Below the pieces are notes generated by a model, which had not been told where the DNA came from, ran no database searches, and worked only from the letters and a program-made list of their open reading frames with translations. This document shows, one piece after another, positions 27,627 through 36,157 of a stretch of DNA of 64,000 bases. How positions within the stretch are numbered: the first letter of the stretch is position 1; each line of letters opens with the position of its first letter. This DNA comes from Micromonospora saelicesensis (GTDB lineage: Bacteria > Actinomycetota > Actinomycetes > Mycobacteriales > Micromonosporaceae): NCBI RefSeq assembly GCF_900091575.1, contig NZ_FMCR01000001.1, positions 62,001-126,000 on the forward strand, given 5' to 3'. The translations under genes and the position numbers were made by a program.

Positions 27627-27737
27627 GCCTCCAAGAGTGCCGGATGGGCGCACGTCATGGGGGGCTGAGTGTGCATCTGTTGGGACACGGCGGATACCCG
27701 GGTGGGCCGGCGCGCCGACGGTGTCATGCTGGTATGC

Positions 27738-29585
27738 ATGCCTGAGCTGCGGTCGAGGACCTCCACACACGGTCGGACGATGGCCGGCGCCCGGGCCCTC
27801 TGGCGGGCCACCGGGATGACCGACGACGATTTCGGCAAGCCGATCGTCGCCATCGCCAACAGTTTCACCCAGTTCGTGCCTGGTCACGTACACCTCAAGG
27901 ACATGGGTGGCCTGGTCGCCGACGCGGTCGCCGAGGCCGGCGGGGTGGGCCGGGAGTTCAACACCATCGCGGTCGACGACGGCATCGCGATGGGCCACGG
28001 CGGCATGCTCTACTCGCTGCCCAGCCGCGAGCTGATCGCCGACGCGGTCGAATACATGGTCAACGCGCACTGCGCGGACGCCCTGGTCTGCATCTCCAAC
28101 TGCGACAAGATCACCCCCGGGATGCTGCTGGCCGCCTTGCGGCTCAACATCCCGACCGTCTTCGTCTCCGGCGGCCCGATGGAGGCCGGCAAGACGATGG
28201 CGATCGAGGGCGTCGTGCACAGCAAGATCGACCTGATCGACGCGATGATCGCCTCCTCGAACGAGGCGGTCACCGACGAGCAGCTCGGTGAGATCGAACG
28301 CTCCGCCTGCCCGACCTGCGGCTCCTGCTCCGGCATGTTCACCGCCAACTCGATGAACTGCCTCACCGAGGCGATCGGGCTCGCGCTGCCCGGCAACGGT
28401 TCCACGCTGGCCACCCACGCCGCCCGCCGGTCGCTCTTCGTCGAGGCCGGCCGGACCGTCGTGGAGATCTCCAAGCGGTGGTACGACGGCGACGACGACT
28501 CGGTGCTGCCGCGTACTGTCGCCTCCAAGGCCGCCTTCGAGAACGCCGTCGCCCTGGACGTGGCGATGGGCGGCTCCACCAACACGGTGCTGCACCTGCT
28601 CGCCGCCGCCCGCGAGGCGGAGATGGACTTCGGCGTCACCGACATCGACGCGATCTCCCGGCGGGTGCCGTGCCTGGCCAAGGTCGCACCGAACTCGCCG
28701 AACTACCACATGGAGGACGTGCACCGGGCCGGCGGCATCCCGGCGATCCTCGGCGAACTGGACCGGGCCGGGCAGCTCAACAGGGACGTGCACGCCGTGC
28801 ACTCCCCCTCCCTCGCGCAGTGGCTGACCGACTGGGACGTGCGGGGTGGCTCCCCCACCCCGACGGCTGTCGAGCTGTTCCACGCCGCCCCCGGTGGGGT
28901 GCGCACCACCCAGCCGTTCTCCACCACCAACCGGTGGTCGTCGCTGGACACCGACGCGGCCGGCGGCTGCATCCGGGACCGCGAGCACGCCTACTCCGCC
29001 GACGGTGGGCTGGCCATCCTGCACGGCAACCTGGCACCCGAGGGCAGCGTGGTGAAGACCGCTGGCGTGCCCGACGACTGCCTGACCTTCCGTGGCCCGG
29101 CGAAGGTCTACGAGTCGCAGGACGACGCGGTGACCGCGATCCTCGCCAAGCAGGTGGTCGCCGGGGACGTCGTGGTGATCCGGTACGAGGGGCCGAAGGG
29201 CGGCCCCGGCATGCAGGAGATGCTCTACCCCACCTCGTTCCTCAAGGGACGCGGGCTGGGCCGCTCCTGTGCGCTGCTCACCGACGGCCGTTTCTCCGGT
29301 GGCACCTCCGGGCTCTCCATCGGGCACGTCTCCCCCGAGGCGGCCTCCGGCGGGCTGATCGCCCTGGTCCGCGACGGCGACGAGGTCGTCATCGACATCC
29401 CGGGCCGGTCGATCGAGCTGAACGTGCCCGCCGAGGAGCTGGAGGCACGACGGGTGGCCGAGGAGAAGCGCGACAAGCCGTACACCCCGACCGATCGGCA
29501 GCGCCCGGTGTCGGCGGCGCTGCGCGCGTACGCCTCGATGGCCACCTCGGCCAGCGACGGCGCCTACCGTCGCGTCCCGGAGTAA
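27738..29585 (+). CDS. ilvD: Dihydroxy-acid dehydratase
   Basis: 615 residues from ATG 27738 ([13 protein letters not shown]); an ATG four codons earlier is possible. It belongs to the IlvD/Edd family: [12 protein letters not shown], iron-sulfur ligands in [12 protein letters not shown] and [17 protein letters not shown], and the C-terminal GRFSGGTSG. It dehydrates dihydroxyisovalerate and dihydroxymethylvalerate for Val/Leu and Ile. It is transcribed divergently from the GGDEF/EAL gene and separately from ilvBNC. The 111-base upstream region shows no T-tract hairpin or leader peptide, so no attenuator is supported here. Confidence 0.96.
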   Translation: MPELRSRTSTHGRTMAGARALWRATGMTDDDFGKPIVAIANSFTQFVPGHVHLKDMGGLVADAVAEAGGVGREFNTIAVDDGIAMGHGGMLYSLPSRELIADAVEYMVNAHCADALVCISNCDKITPGMLLAALRLNIPTVFVSGGPMEAGKTMAIEGVVHSKIDLIDAMIASSNEAVTDEQLGEIERSACPTCGSCSGMFTANSMNCLTEAIGLALPGNGSTLATHAARRSLFVEAGRTVVEISKRWYDGDDDSVLPRTVASKAAFENAVALDVAMGGSTNTVLHLLAAAREAEMDFGVTDIDAISRRVPCLAKVAPNSPNYHMEDVHRAGGIPAILGELDRAGQLNRDVHAVHSPSLAQWLTDWDVRGGSPTPTAVELFHAAPGGVRTTQPFSTTNRWSSLDTDAAGGCIRDREHAYSADGGLAILHGNLAPEGSVVKTAGVPDDCLTFRGPAKVYESQDDAVTAILAKQVVAGDVVVIRYEGPKGGPGMQEMLYPTSFLKGRGLGRSCALLTDGRFSGGTSGLSIGHVSPEAASGGLIALVRDGDEVVIDIPGRSIELNVPAEELEARRVAEEKRDKPYTPTDRQRPVSAALRAYASMATSASDGAYRRVPE

Positions 29586-29613
29586 CCGCCGCTCGCGATC
29601 GACAGTGGATCGC

Positions 29614-29654
29614 CGATGTTGGGGTGTCCCGCCGGCTCGGACACCCCAACATCG
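29614..29654. repeat. Perfect 16-bp-stem palindrome downstream of ilvD
   Basis: CGATGTTGGGGTGTCC (29614-29629) is the exact complement of GGACACCCCAACATCG (29639-29654) around a nine-base loop. The GGGTGTCC/GGACACCC core and loop length match the 8221-8304 element. It lies 28 bases after the ilvD stop, so it may also end that transcript. Confidence 0.75.
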
Positions 29655-29759
29655 ACGATGTTGTCGGCGAAACACGGTCCGCGAATGTCGGTCGCGTGGG
29701 CTAGCGTGTCGTCGATCAATTCGGGGAGAGCCCGAATTCCTGCGGGAAGAGGCGTGTAC

Positions 29760-30596
29760 GTGTCATTTGGCAAGAAGTCCGTGGCGGTGGCGGTCTCGGC
29801 GCTCACCGCGCTCGCTGTCTCCGCGTGCGGCACGACGTCCGGCGGATCCGAGTCGCCGAAACAGCCCAGCGTCCTGGAGCTGCTGGCCAGTGACCTGAAG
29901 GGGTCGCTGCAGAAGACCGCCGAGGCCACCGACAAGAGCGACTCGGTGACCGTGACGATGTCAGGCACGGCGGGCGGCGAGAAGGTCTCGATGAAGGGCG
30001 TCCTCGACCTCGGCGACCCGGTCAAGGCCGAGATGACGACGACGGACGAGAAGGGCGCCGCGACGGTCGTCCGGATGGTCGGCGCGGTCATCTACGTCGA
30101 GATTCCGGCGGAGGACCGCGCGGAGATGGACGGCAAGCGCTGGATGAAGATGGACCTGGGCGCCGCCGGCAAGCAGGCCGGGATGAACTTCGGCAAGCAG
30201 TTCGAGGACATCGACCCGACCAAGCAGGTCAAGACGCTGCTCGCCACCGAGGGCACGAAGGTGGTCGGGCAGGAGACGGTGAACGGGACGGCCACCGTCC
30301 ACTACACCGTCACCACGCCGATGGCGACCTACCTCCAGCAGATCGACGAGAAGCTGCGGGCGGGCGTCGAGCAGCAGATGACCAAGATGGGCGTCAAGGA
30401 CATCACCACCGACCTGTGGGTCGACGAGCAGTACCGGCCCCGCCGGGCGGCCCTGAAGATGGGCCCGCTTGGTGACCTGGTGATGGACTACACCGACTAC
30501 GGCAAGGCGGTGACCATCGAGACGCCGCCGACGGCGGAGACTTTCGACTTCGCCGAGATGCTCAAGGGTCTGCAGGGCCTGACCGCCAGCAACTGA
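29760..30596 (+). CDS. LppX/LprG-like lipoprotein
   Basis: 278 residues; GTG at 29760 with GGGAAGAGG upstream. It has a lipoprotein signal peptide with lipobox VSAC and acylated Cys23. The mature protein resembles the LppX/LprAFG family: the DSVTVTMSGTAGGEKVSMKG and GAVIYVEIP stretches belong to the half-barrel fold that holds lipids in mycobacterial relatives. A role in carrying or sensing envelope lipids is a family inference. It has its own terminator and is probably monocistronic. Confidence 0.8.
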   Translation: MSFGKKSVAVAVSALTALAVSACGTTSGGSESPKQPSVLELLASDLKGSLQKTAEATDKSDSVTVTMSGTAGGEKVSMKGVLDLGDPVKAEMTTTDEKGAATVVRMVGAVIYVEIPAEDRAEMDGKRWMKMDLGAAGKQAGMNFGKQFEDIDPTKQVKTLLATEGTKVVGQETVNGTATVHYTVTTPMATYLQQIDEKLRAGVEQQMTKMGVKDITTDLWVDEQYRPRRAALKMGPLGDLVMDYTDYGKAVTIETPPTAETFDFAEMLKGLQGLTASN

Positions 30597-30908
30597 TCAG
30601 GATCGGAAAGCTGCCCGGCCGGCGCGGAGACGCGCCCGCCGGGCAGTGCCGTGTCCGCCCGCTCGTCGCGCTCGGCTGACAGTCGACTCCGGGTCAGCCG
30701 AGGTCGCGCAGGTCGAGCGCCTCGGTTCGCATCGAGGCGTTCGTCATGCATGCCCAAGGCGGTGGTGCGGCGGATCTCCTGCGCCAGGTCCGCATCGAGC
30801 CTACGACGCTGATCGTCGACCCCACCCGCGAGCTTCGGGCGTTCCGGGTCGCCCAGAGCACGGCGGCGGGAACGAAGCGTGGCGGCGGACAGCGGGCGGC
30901 CGTACCGC
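30597..30908. other. Intergenic region between the lipoprotein and SulP genes
   Basis: About 310 bases. The left end holds a strong terminator (30611-30646). In the rest, several overlapping frames on both strands give peptides of 70 to 200 residues, but none has a ribosome-binding site or recognisable domain. The minus strand carries a fragment (RLDADLAQEIRRTTALG) that looks vaguely like a ribbon-helix-helix antitoxin and might be a relic; this is weak. Confidence 0.4.
30611..30646 (+). terminator. Terminator after the lipoprotein gene
   Basis: CTGCCCGGC (30611-30619) pairs with GCCGGGCAG (30638-30646). Inside, GGCGCG (30621-30626) pairs with CGCGCC (30631-30636) around a GAGA loop, with one mismatch in between. 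Confidence 0.7.
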
Positions 30909-32600
30909 TCAATCGGCGGGTACGACCGTCGGGTGCCTCGCCGCGGGGAGCGCCACGGTGCGGGCGTACCGGATGGCGGCGGGGGTATCCGGGAAGAGCA
31001 ATTTCTCTCGACGCAGGTCGTCGGCCACGCCGAGGGTGGCGAGTACCTGGTCGTGGGCGGGGGTGATACCGGAGAGCAGGACGGTGATCCCGCGTCCGCG
31101 TAGCCGCCGGATCGCATCGCCGAGGACGTGCGCCCCGGTTGCGTCCATGGTGGTCACCCGGGACATCCGCAGGATGACGACACGGACGTCGGTGACCTCG
31201 GAGAGTTCGAGCAGAAAGGTGTGGGCCGCAGCGAAGAAGAGCGGCCCGTCCAGCCGATACGCAACGATATGTTCGGTGAGCAGCGCATACTCCTCCGCGC
31301 TGTGTTCACCGGGGTCGAGGGGCACCTGTTCCAGCCGGGCGCTGCGGGCCACCGCGCGCAGGGCGAGCACCACGGCGACGCCGACGCCGACCGCCACGGC
31401 GGTGACGAGGTCCCAGATCACGGTGACGGCGAAGGTGAGTACCAGCACGATCGCGTCGCCCCGGGTGGCGCGGGCCAGCGCCCACAGCGAGCCAGCCTCC
31501 ACCATGCGGATGGTGGTGGCCAGCAGTACGCCGGCAAGAGCGGCGAGCGGGATGCGGCCGACCAACGGCGCGGCGGCCAGCACGATGGCGGCGAGGGCGA
31601 CGGCGTGGGTGAGGGCCGCCAGCTTCGAGGCCGCTCCGGCGCGGACGTTCACCGCGGTGCGGGCGATGGCGGCAGTCGCCGGGATGCCGCCGAAGAGCGG
31701 CGCGGCCAGGTTGGCCAGCCCCTGACCGAAGAGTTCCCGGTCCGGGTTGTGCCGCTCACCGACGGTCATGCCATCGGCGACGGTGGCGGAGAGCAGGCTC
31801 TCCAGGGCGGCGAGCGCGGCGACGGCGAGAGCACTGGGCAGCAGCACGCCCAGCGCGCCGAGGTCGAGGAAGCTGAGCGAGGGAACGGGCAGGCCCTGCG
31901 GCAGCGCGCCGATTCGGACCAGATTGACCGGGATGACCTCGGCGAGGACGGTGGCGGCCCCCACGCCGAGCAGCGAGAACGGCAGGCCGGGTCGCCACCG
32001 GGCACCCAGCAGCATCAGCGCCGCGACGGCGACGGCCACCGCGAGCGCGGCCGGTTGCGGGTGTACGACGAAACGGCTGACCGCGTCGAAGGCGACGGCC
32101 CAGACCTTCTCCCCGTGCGCGTCGCTGACGCCGAGTGCGGCGGGCACCTGTTGCAGCGCGATGACCACGGCGATGCCAGCGGTGAAACCCTCCAGCACCG
32201 GCGTGGGCAGGTAGCGGACGTACCGGCCCAGGCGGGCCACGGCGAGCGCGATCAGCACCAGGCCGGCCATCGCTCCGACCATGAGCACGCCGGTGGCTCC
32301 GAACTGCTGCACCACCGGCACCAGCACCACGGTCATCGCCCCGGTCGGCCCGGATACCTGGAGGTTGGAGCCGCCGAAGACAGCGGCCACCGCACCGGCG
32401 ATCACGGCGGTGATCAACCCAGCCTGGGCGCCCAGCCCGGAGGTGACACCGAACGCCAGGGCCAGCGGTAGCGCCACCACCGCCACGGTGAGCCCGGCCA
32501 ACAGGTCCCGGCGCGGCGAGCGGTGCACCGCGGCCCAGTCGGCCCGGCCGGGCAGCAGCCCGAGGAGCCGCTCTCGGACCACCGGGATGGCGCCGCTCAC
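30909..32600 (-). CDS. SulP-family anion transporter with STAS domain
   Basis: 563 residues from a GTG at 32600 that overlaps the ArsR-type regulator stop as GTGA. A multi-helix SulP transport domain (about 30-420) carries the family features LTVAVVALPLALAFG and NLQVSGPTGAMTVVL. A cytosolic STAS domain follows (about 430-545, with RMSRVTTMDATGAHVLGD). SulP proteins carry sulfate, bicarbonate or other anions. Which anion is moved here cannot be read from the sequence. The gene is probably under control of the coupled regulator upstream. Confidence 0.92.
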   Translation of the reverse strand: MSGAIPVVRERLLGLLPGRADWAAVHRSPRRDLLAGLTVAVVALPLALAFGVTSGLGAQAGLITAVIAGAVAAVFGGSNLQVSGPTGAMTVVLVPVVQQFGATGVLMVGAMAGLVLIALAVARLGRYVRYLPTPVLEGFTAGIAVVIALQQVPAALGVSDAHGEKVWAVAFDAVSRFVVHPQPAALAVAVAVAALMLLGARWRPGLPFSLLGVGAATVLAEVIPVNLVRIGALPQGLPVPSLSFLDLGALGVLLPSALAVAALAALESLLSATVADGMTVGERHNPDRELFGQGLANLAAPLFGGIPATAAIARTAVNVRAGAASKLAALTHAVALAAIVLAAAPLVGRIPLAALAGVLLATTIRMVEAGSLWALARATRGDAIVLVLTFAVTVIWDLVTAVAVGVGVAVVLALRAVARSARLEQVPLDPGEHSAEEYALLTEHIVAYRLDGPLFFAAAHTFLLELSEVTDVRVVILRMSRVTTMDATGAHVLGDAIRRLRGRGITVLLSGITPAHDQVLATLGVADDLRREKLLFPDTPAAIRYARTVALPAARHPTVVPAD

Positions 32601-32935
32601 CTGTCCGCGCCGGTGGCGCGCAGCTCCCCGAGGAGGCCGTCCCGGTCGGTGAGGACCGCGCCGAGAATCCGGCGCCCGGCGGCCAGCAGGTCGGCCACGT
32701 CCGGGGTGCTGAGCGCGTACATGACGAGGGGGCCGTCACGGTGTGAGGTGACCATTCCGGCGCGGCGCAGCACTCCGAGTTGCTGAGAGAGGTTGGAGGC
32801 TTCGACCTCAATGACGGCGAGCAGGTCGCGGACCGGCTTCGGGCCGTCCTGAAGCAGTTCGAGGACCCGGATGCGGACCGGGTGCCCGAGGGTGCGGAAG
32901 AGTTCCGCCTTCGCCTGGTACAGCGGGACCGACAT
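32597..32935 (-). CDS. ArsR-family transcriptional regulator
   Basis: 112 residues; ATG at 32935 with GGGAGGG five bases upstream. It is a winged-helix ArsR/SmtB-type protein: FRTLGHPVRIRVLELLQDG, then the recognition helix in VEASNLSQQLGVLRRAGMV. It contains no cysteine, so thiol-based metal or persulfide sensing as in ArsR, BigR or SqrR is unlikely. It is the first gene of a two-gene operon with the SulP transporter. A 16-base inverted repeat lies 36 bases upstream of the start and is the likely operator. Confidence 0.9.
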   Translation of the reverse strand: MSVPLYQAKAELFRTLGHPVRIRVLELLQDGPKPVRDLLAVIEVEASNLSQQLGVLRRAGMVTSHRDGPLVMYALSTPDVADLLAAGRRILGAVLTDRDGLLGELRATGADR

Positions 32936-32956
32936 GAGCACCCTCCCGATCGATAC

Positions 32957-32986
32957 GAAGACTTTAGCACTTGAAGAAGTCTTCAA
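32957..32986. promoter_or_regulatory. Likely operator of the ArsR-SulP operon
   Basis: TTGAAGA (32971-32977) and TCTTCAA (32980-32986) form a 7-2-7 inverted repeat. A second pairing, GAAGACTT (32957-32964) with AAGTCTTC (32977-32984), overlaps it. It lies just upstream of the arsR-type gene, where an autoregulated ArsR operator is expected. Confidence 0.6.
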
Positions 32987-33063
32987 TCGCTGGCCGCAAG
33001 AGCGCGGTAGTCCGCCACGTCGTCAAAGGCGTGAACGTTGCGGCCGGGGCGGAGATCACCAGG

Positions 33064-33891
33064 TCAGGACGGTGCCCACGGTCCGCTGACGAACTGCCCG
33101 TTGCCGACGAACGGGCTGACGTTGGGCACGCAGCCGCCCAGGTCGATGGTCTGGGTCATCATGACCGGGGCCGGCTTGCCGCGACCGCCACACTTCATGT
33201 GGGCGAAGCCGAGGAAGTGACCGAACTCGTGATTGATCACGCCGGCGTGGTACTCGTCGATGCTGACCGGGTATCCCGGTGAACCCTGGAGCCAACGCCG
33301 CAGGTTGATCATGATCGTCTTGCCGTACTTGCAGGAATAGACCCCCTCGGTGTCGACACCGCTCGCACCGCAGAGCCTGTCCACTGTCCTCGGTGTCGCG
33401 AGCCGCACGTCGACGTCGACCTTCGAGGTGCCGACCCGCTGGAAGGACCACGACGCCCGGGTCAGGTTCACCGCGGCGTTGGTGACCGGGTGCTGTGCGG
33501 ACGTGGCCCACCCGTTCGGTGCGGCCAACACCTGCTCGATGCTCGCGGCGAACCGGTCCGGCTTCCAGGCCGGGATGTCACCCCAGGCGATGCCCTTCTC
33601 CACCGAGACGCTGTAGCGCACCCGCTTCTTGCCCTTGCCGATCACGCGACCGGCGCCGGTGGCGGTGGTGAAGGTGCCGGCGGCCCTGGTGGGGATCTGC
33701 GCGTCGGTCGGGATCTCCGGAGTCGGACTGGAGGTCGGCGTATCGCCGGGGCTCGGAGCTGAGCTCTGCGTACTCGGGCCGGAGCGTGGGACGTCGGCCT
33801 GCCCGGACGCCGGTGCCGACAGGCCACAGGCGGCGGTCGCCAGCACCACTGCCAACGAGATCGGCACGAGCAGCCGTCCGTTGATCCGCAC
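33064..33891 (-). CDS. DUF3152 metalloprotease-like lipoprotein
   Basis: 275 residues; GTG at 33891 with GGAGG at good spacing, preferred to a GTG eight codons earlier. The signal peptide ends in TAAC (Cys22), consistent with a lipoprotein. A Ser/Pro/Thr-rich linker follows (about 30-75), then a DUF3152 domain. The zinc-protease-like motif HEFGHFLGFAH is in the second half. Four further cysteines (in LCGAS, YSCKYG, MKCGG and GGCVP) could form two disulfides. The active-site pattern suggests a secreted metallopeptidase, but activity has not been shown for the family to my knowledge. Confidence 0.85.
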   Translation of the reverse strand: MRINGRLLVPISLAVVLATAACGLSAPASGQADVPRSGPSTQSSAPSPGDTPTSSPTPEIPTDAQIPTRAAGTFTTATGAGRVIGKGKKRVRYSVSVEKGIAWGDIPAWKPDRFAASIEQVLAAPNGWATSAQHPVTNAAVNLTRASWSFQRVGTSKVDVDVRLATPRTVDRLCGASGVDTEGVYSCKYGKTIMINLRRWLQGSPGYPVSIDEYHAGVINHEFGHFLGFAHMKCGGRGKPAPVMMTQTIDLGGCVPNVSPFVGNGQFVSGPWAPS

Positions 33892-34028
33892 GTCGAAACC
33901 TCCAGGAGCAATCACGGGTGAGTGAGGAACACCGGAAGGCTAAGTGACTGCCTGTAAGGAAACCGTCAGGATGATCAGCGGCGGAGGCCGGTCATAGGGT
34001 CGCATTTCCGGCGTGCCGAACTGCGGCA

Positions 34029-34045
34029 GATCACTCTCAGTGATC
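34029..34045. repeat. Short inverted repeat downstream of the ROK gene
   Basis: GATCACT (34029-34035) and AGTGATC (34039-34045) form a 7-bp inverted repeat with a three-base spacer, 23 bases beyond the ROK stop. It could be a weak terminator or a protein-binding site. Confidence 0.4.
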
Positions 34046-34067
34046 AGCGCTACCGGTTTGAGCGAGG

Positions 34068-35246
34068 TCAGGCGGCCGCTACGACGTGGTCGATCACCAG
34101 GTGGGCGGCGCCGGTGATACCGAGGTCCTGGCCGGCGGCGACCCGTTCGATGAGCAGGGTCTGGGTGGCCAGCGGGAGGCACCGCTCGTAGAGGGTGGCC
34201 CGCATGCTGGCCAGCAGCGGCTCGCAGTCGGCGAGCCGACCACCTATGGCCACCACCTGCGGGTTGAAGAAGTTGACCACCACGGCCAGGATCTCACCGA
34301 CGGCGCGGCCGGCCTGCCGGGCGAGGGCGGTGGCCTGCCTGTCACCGTCGTCGATCAGGCGGATCACACCGGTCAGGTCGGAGACCGGCACACCCTGCTC
34401 CCGGAGCGCGGTGACCAGTGCGGCGCCGCTGGCCACCGCCTCCAGGCAACCGGCGTTGCCACAGGTGCACGGTGGCGCGGGATCGGCCACCACCCGGCAG
34501 TGGCTGATGTCCCCGGCCGATCCCTGCGCGCCCCGGTGCAACCGTCCACTGGAGATCACACCGGAGCCGATTCCGGTGCCAGCCTTGATGTAGACGGCGT
34601 GGTCCAACTCGGAATGAGCGGTGCGGTGCGCGCCGAGCGCCATCAGGTTGGCGTCGTTGTCCACGATGACCGGCACGTCGACACGGCCGGCGCAGAACGC
34701 GGCGACGTCGAAGCCGTTCCAGCCGGGCATCCGCGACGGGCTGACGATCCGCCCGGTGGAGTGCTGCACCGGGCCGGGAATCCCGATGCCGACGCCGCGG
34801 AGCGCACCTGTGGCCGAGCCGCCGCGCGAGGTAGCCGGATCGCCGTCCACCAGCGTGGCGACCTCGGCCAGCAGCGCCCCGAGCACCGCCTCCGGGCCGT
34901 CCTCGATGCGGACCGGCAGGGTGCGGGCCTGGACCACCCGCCCGGAGAGATCCAGTGCACCGACGCGGGCGTGATGCGCGCCGAGGTCGATGGCGCCGAC
35001 CACGGCGCCGCCGGTGGGCACGGCGAGTTGGCGGGGTCGCCGCCCACCCCGGGACCGCCCGGCGCCGGCCTCCTCCAGCAACCCCTGGCTGATCAACGCC
35101 TCGACCCGCTGCGAGACCGTCGACGGGGAGAGCCCGGAGAGGCGGGACAGGTCGGCCCGACTGACGGCCGCACCGGTGGCCACCCAGCGCAGTAGCTCCC
35201 GGGGGCCGCCCCGGAGGGCATCGCGTGGCGCGTCGTCAATCGTCAC
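34068..35246 (-). CDS. ROK-family transcriptional regulator
   Basis: 392 residues from a GTG at 35246. An N-terminal MarR-like winged helix (about 15-75: AVSRADLSRLSGLSPSTVSQRVE) precedes a ROK sugar-kinase-like domain with AIDLGAHHARVGALDLSGR, GIGIPGPV and VDNDAN. The zinc-binding signature CTCGNAGCLEA is intact. ROK regulators usually respond to sugars or sugar phosphates (NagC, XylR, Mlc types). It is divergent from the ABC-transporter operon and shares a 130-base promoter region with repeated TGACTTAGTTT motifs, so it probably controls that operon and itself. Confidence 0.92.
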   Translation of the reverse strand: MTIDDAPRDALRGGPRELLRWVATGAAVSRADLSRLSGLSPSTVSQRVEALISQGLLEEAGAGRSRGGRRPRQLAVPTGGAVVGAIDLGAHHARVGALDLSGRVVQARTLPVRIEDGPEAVLGALLAEVATLVDGDPATSRGGSATGALRGVGIGIPGPVQHSTGRIVSPSRMPGWNGFDVAAFCAGRVDVPVIVDNDANLMALGAHRTAHSELDHAVYIKAGTGIGSGVISSGRLHRGAQGSAGDISHCRVVADPAPPCTCGNAGCLEAVASGAALVTALREQGVPVSDLTGVIRLIDDGDRQATALARQAGRAVGEILAVVVNFFNPQVVAIGGRLADCEPLLASMRATLYERCLPLATQTLLIERVAAGQDLGITGAAHLVIDHVVAAA

Positions 35247-35285
35247 GTCAGCTTCTTAGCACCCGGAGTTAGTTCAAGCAACCGG

Positions 35286-35351
35286 TTGACTTAGTTTGCT
35301 GGCTACCTTTAGATGACGCTGTTGGTTCGATATGAAGCTGACTTAGTTTTG
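35286..35351 (+). promoter_or_regulatory. Candidate promoter and ROK operator repeats
   Basis: TGACTTAGTTTG occurs at 35287-35298 and TGACTTAGTTTTG at 35339-35351. The first copy overlaps a possible -35 (TTGACT 35286-35291) followed after 17 bases by TTAGAT. A related AGTTAGTT lies just upstream (about 35269-35276). Direct repeats over a promoter in the ROK/transporter divergent gap suggest operator sites; binding is inferred. Confidence 0.42.
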
Positions 35352-35376
35352 TAGTCGAAGGAAGTGAGGCCGTCTG

Positions 35377-36138
35377 GTGGCACCGGAGACGACGGGTGCG
35401 AACCGACCGATGGTGTCGGTACGCGGCCTGAACAAGTGGTTCGGTCCGCTGCACGTGCTCAAGGACATCGACCTCACGGTGGCCGCCGGCGAGGTGGTCG
35501 TCGTGGTGGGGCCCTCCGGCTCCGGCAAGTCGACGCTGTGCCGCTGCCTCAACCGGCTGGAGACCGTCGGGCAGGGCAGCATCGAGATCGACGGTGAGCC
35601 GCTGCCCGCCGAGGGCCGCGCGCTGGCCCGGCTGCGCGCCGATGTCGGCATGGTCTTCCAGTCCTTCAACCTCTTCGGCCACAAGACGGTGCTGGACAAC
35701 ATCACCCTCGGCCCCACCCGGGTCCGCCGGATCGCTCGACCGGAGGCGCGGCAGCAGGCGATGGCCCTGCTGGAGCGCGTCGGTATCGCCGACAAGGCAG
35801 ACCACCACCCGGCCCAGCTCTCCGGCGGGCAGCAGCAGCGGGCCGCGATCGCCCGAGCCCTGGCGATGCAGCCGAAGGTGCTGCTCTTCGACGAGCCGAC
35901 CTCGGCCCTCGACCCCGAAATGGTCAACGAGGTGCTCGACGTGATGGTCTCCCTCGCCGCCGAGGGGATGACCATGATCGTGGTGACCCACGAGATGGGC
36001 TTCGCCCGTCGCGCAGCCGACCGGGTGGTCTTCATGGACGACGGCCGGATCGTCGAATCCGGCGCACCCGACGACTTCTTCGCAGCTCCGCGCACCGAGC
36101 GGGCCCGCGACTTCCTATCCAAGATCCTCCAGCACTAG
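35377..36138 (+). CDS. Polar amino acid ABC transporter ATP-binding protein (GlnQ/GluA-type)
   Basis: 253 residues from a GTG at 35377; a later in-frame ATG at 35410 is possible. Walker A is GPSGSGKST, the Q-loop lies in [13 protein letters not shown], the signature is [15 protein letters not shown], Walker B is [13 protein letters not shown] and the switch His is in VVTHEMG. All are intact. [12 protein letters not shown] and GAPDDFF are typical of the glutamate/glutamine/aspartate importer subfamily. First gene of a six-gene operon with a binding protein, two permeases, an asparaginase and CutC. Confidence 0.93.
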   Translation: MAPETTGANRPMVSVRGLNKWFGPLHVLKDIDLTVAAGEVVVVVGPSGSGKSTLCRCLNRLETVGQGSIEIDGEPLPAEGRALARLRADVGMVFQSFNLFGHKTVLDNITLGPTRVRRIARPEARQQAMALLERVGIADKADHHPAQLSGGQQQRAAIARALAMQPKVLLFDEPTSALDPEMVNEVLDVMVSLAAEGMTMIVVTHEMGFARRAADRVVFMDDGRIVESGAPDDFFAAPRTERARDFLSKILQH

Positions 36139-36157
36139 CCCCCAACGGGAGGGTGTC

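Noticed and set aside
27627..27737. Attenuator or leader peptide before ilvD
   Set aside because: No T-tract hairpin and no short frame with branched-chain codons in the 111-base gap.
25254..29675. A single minus-strand open frame of more than 1400 codons through the GGDEF/EAL gene and across ilvD
   Set aside because: High GC makes antisense frames long. The part right of 27626 is the complement of ilvD, has no domains and no start signal; only the GGDEF/EAL portion is real.
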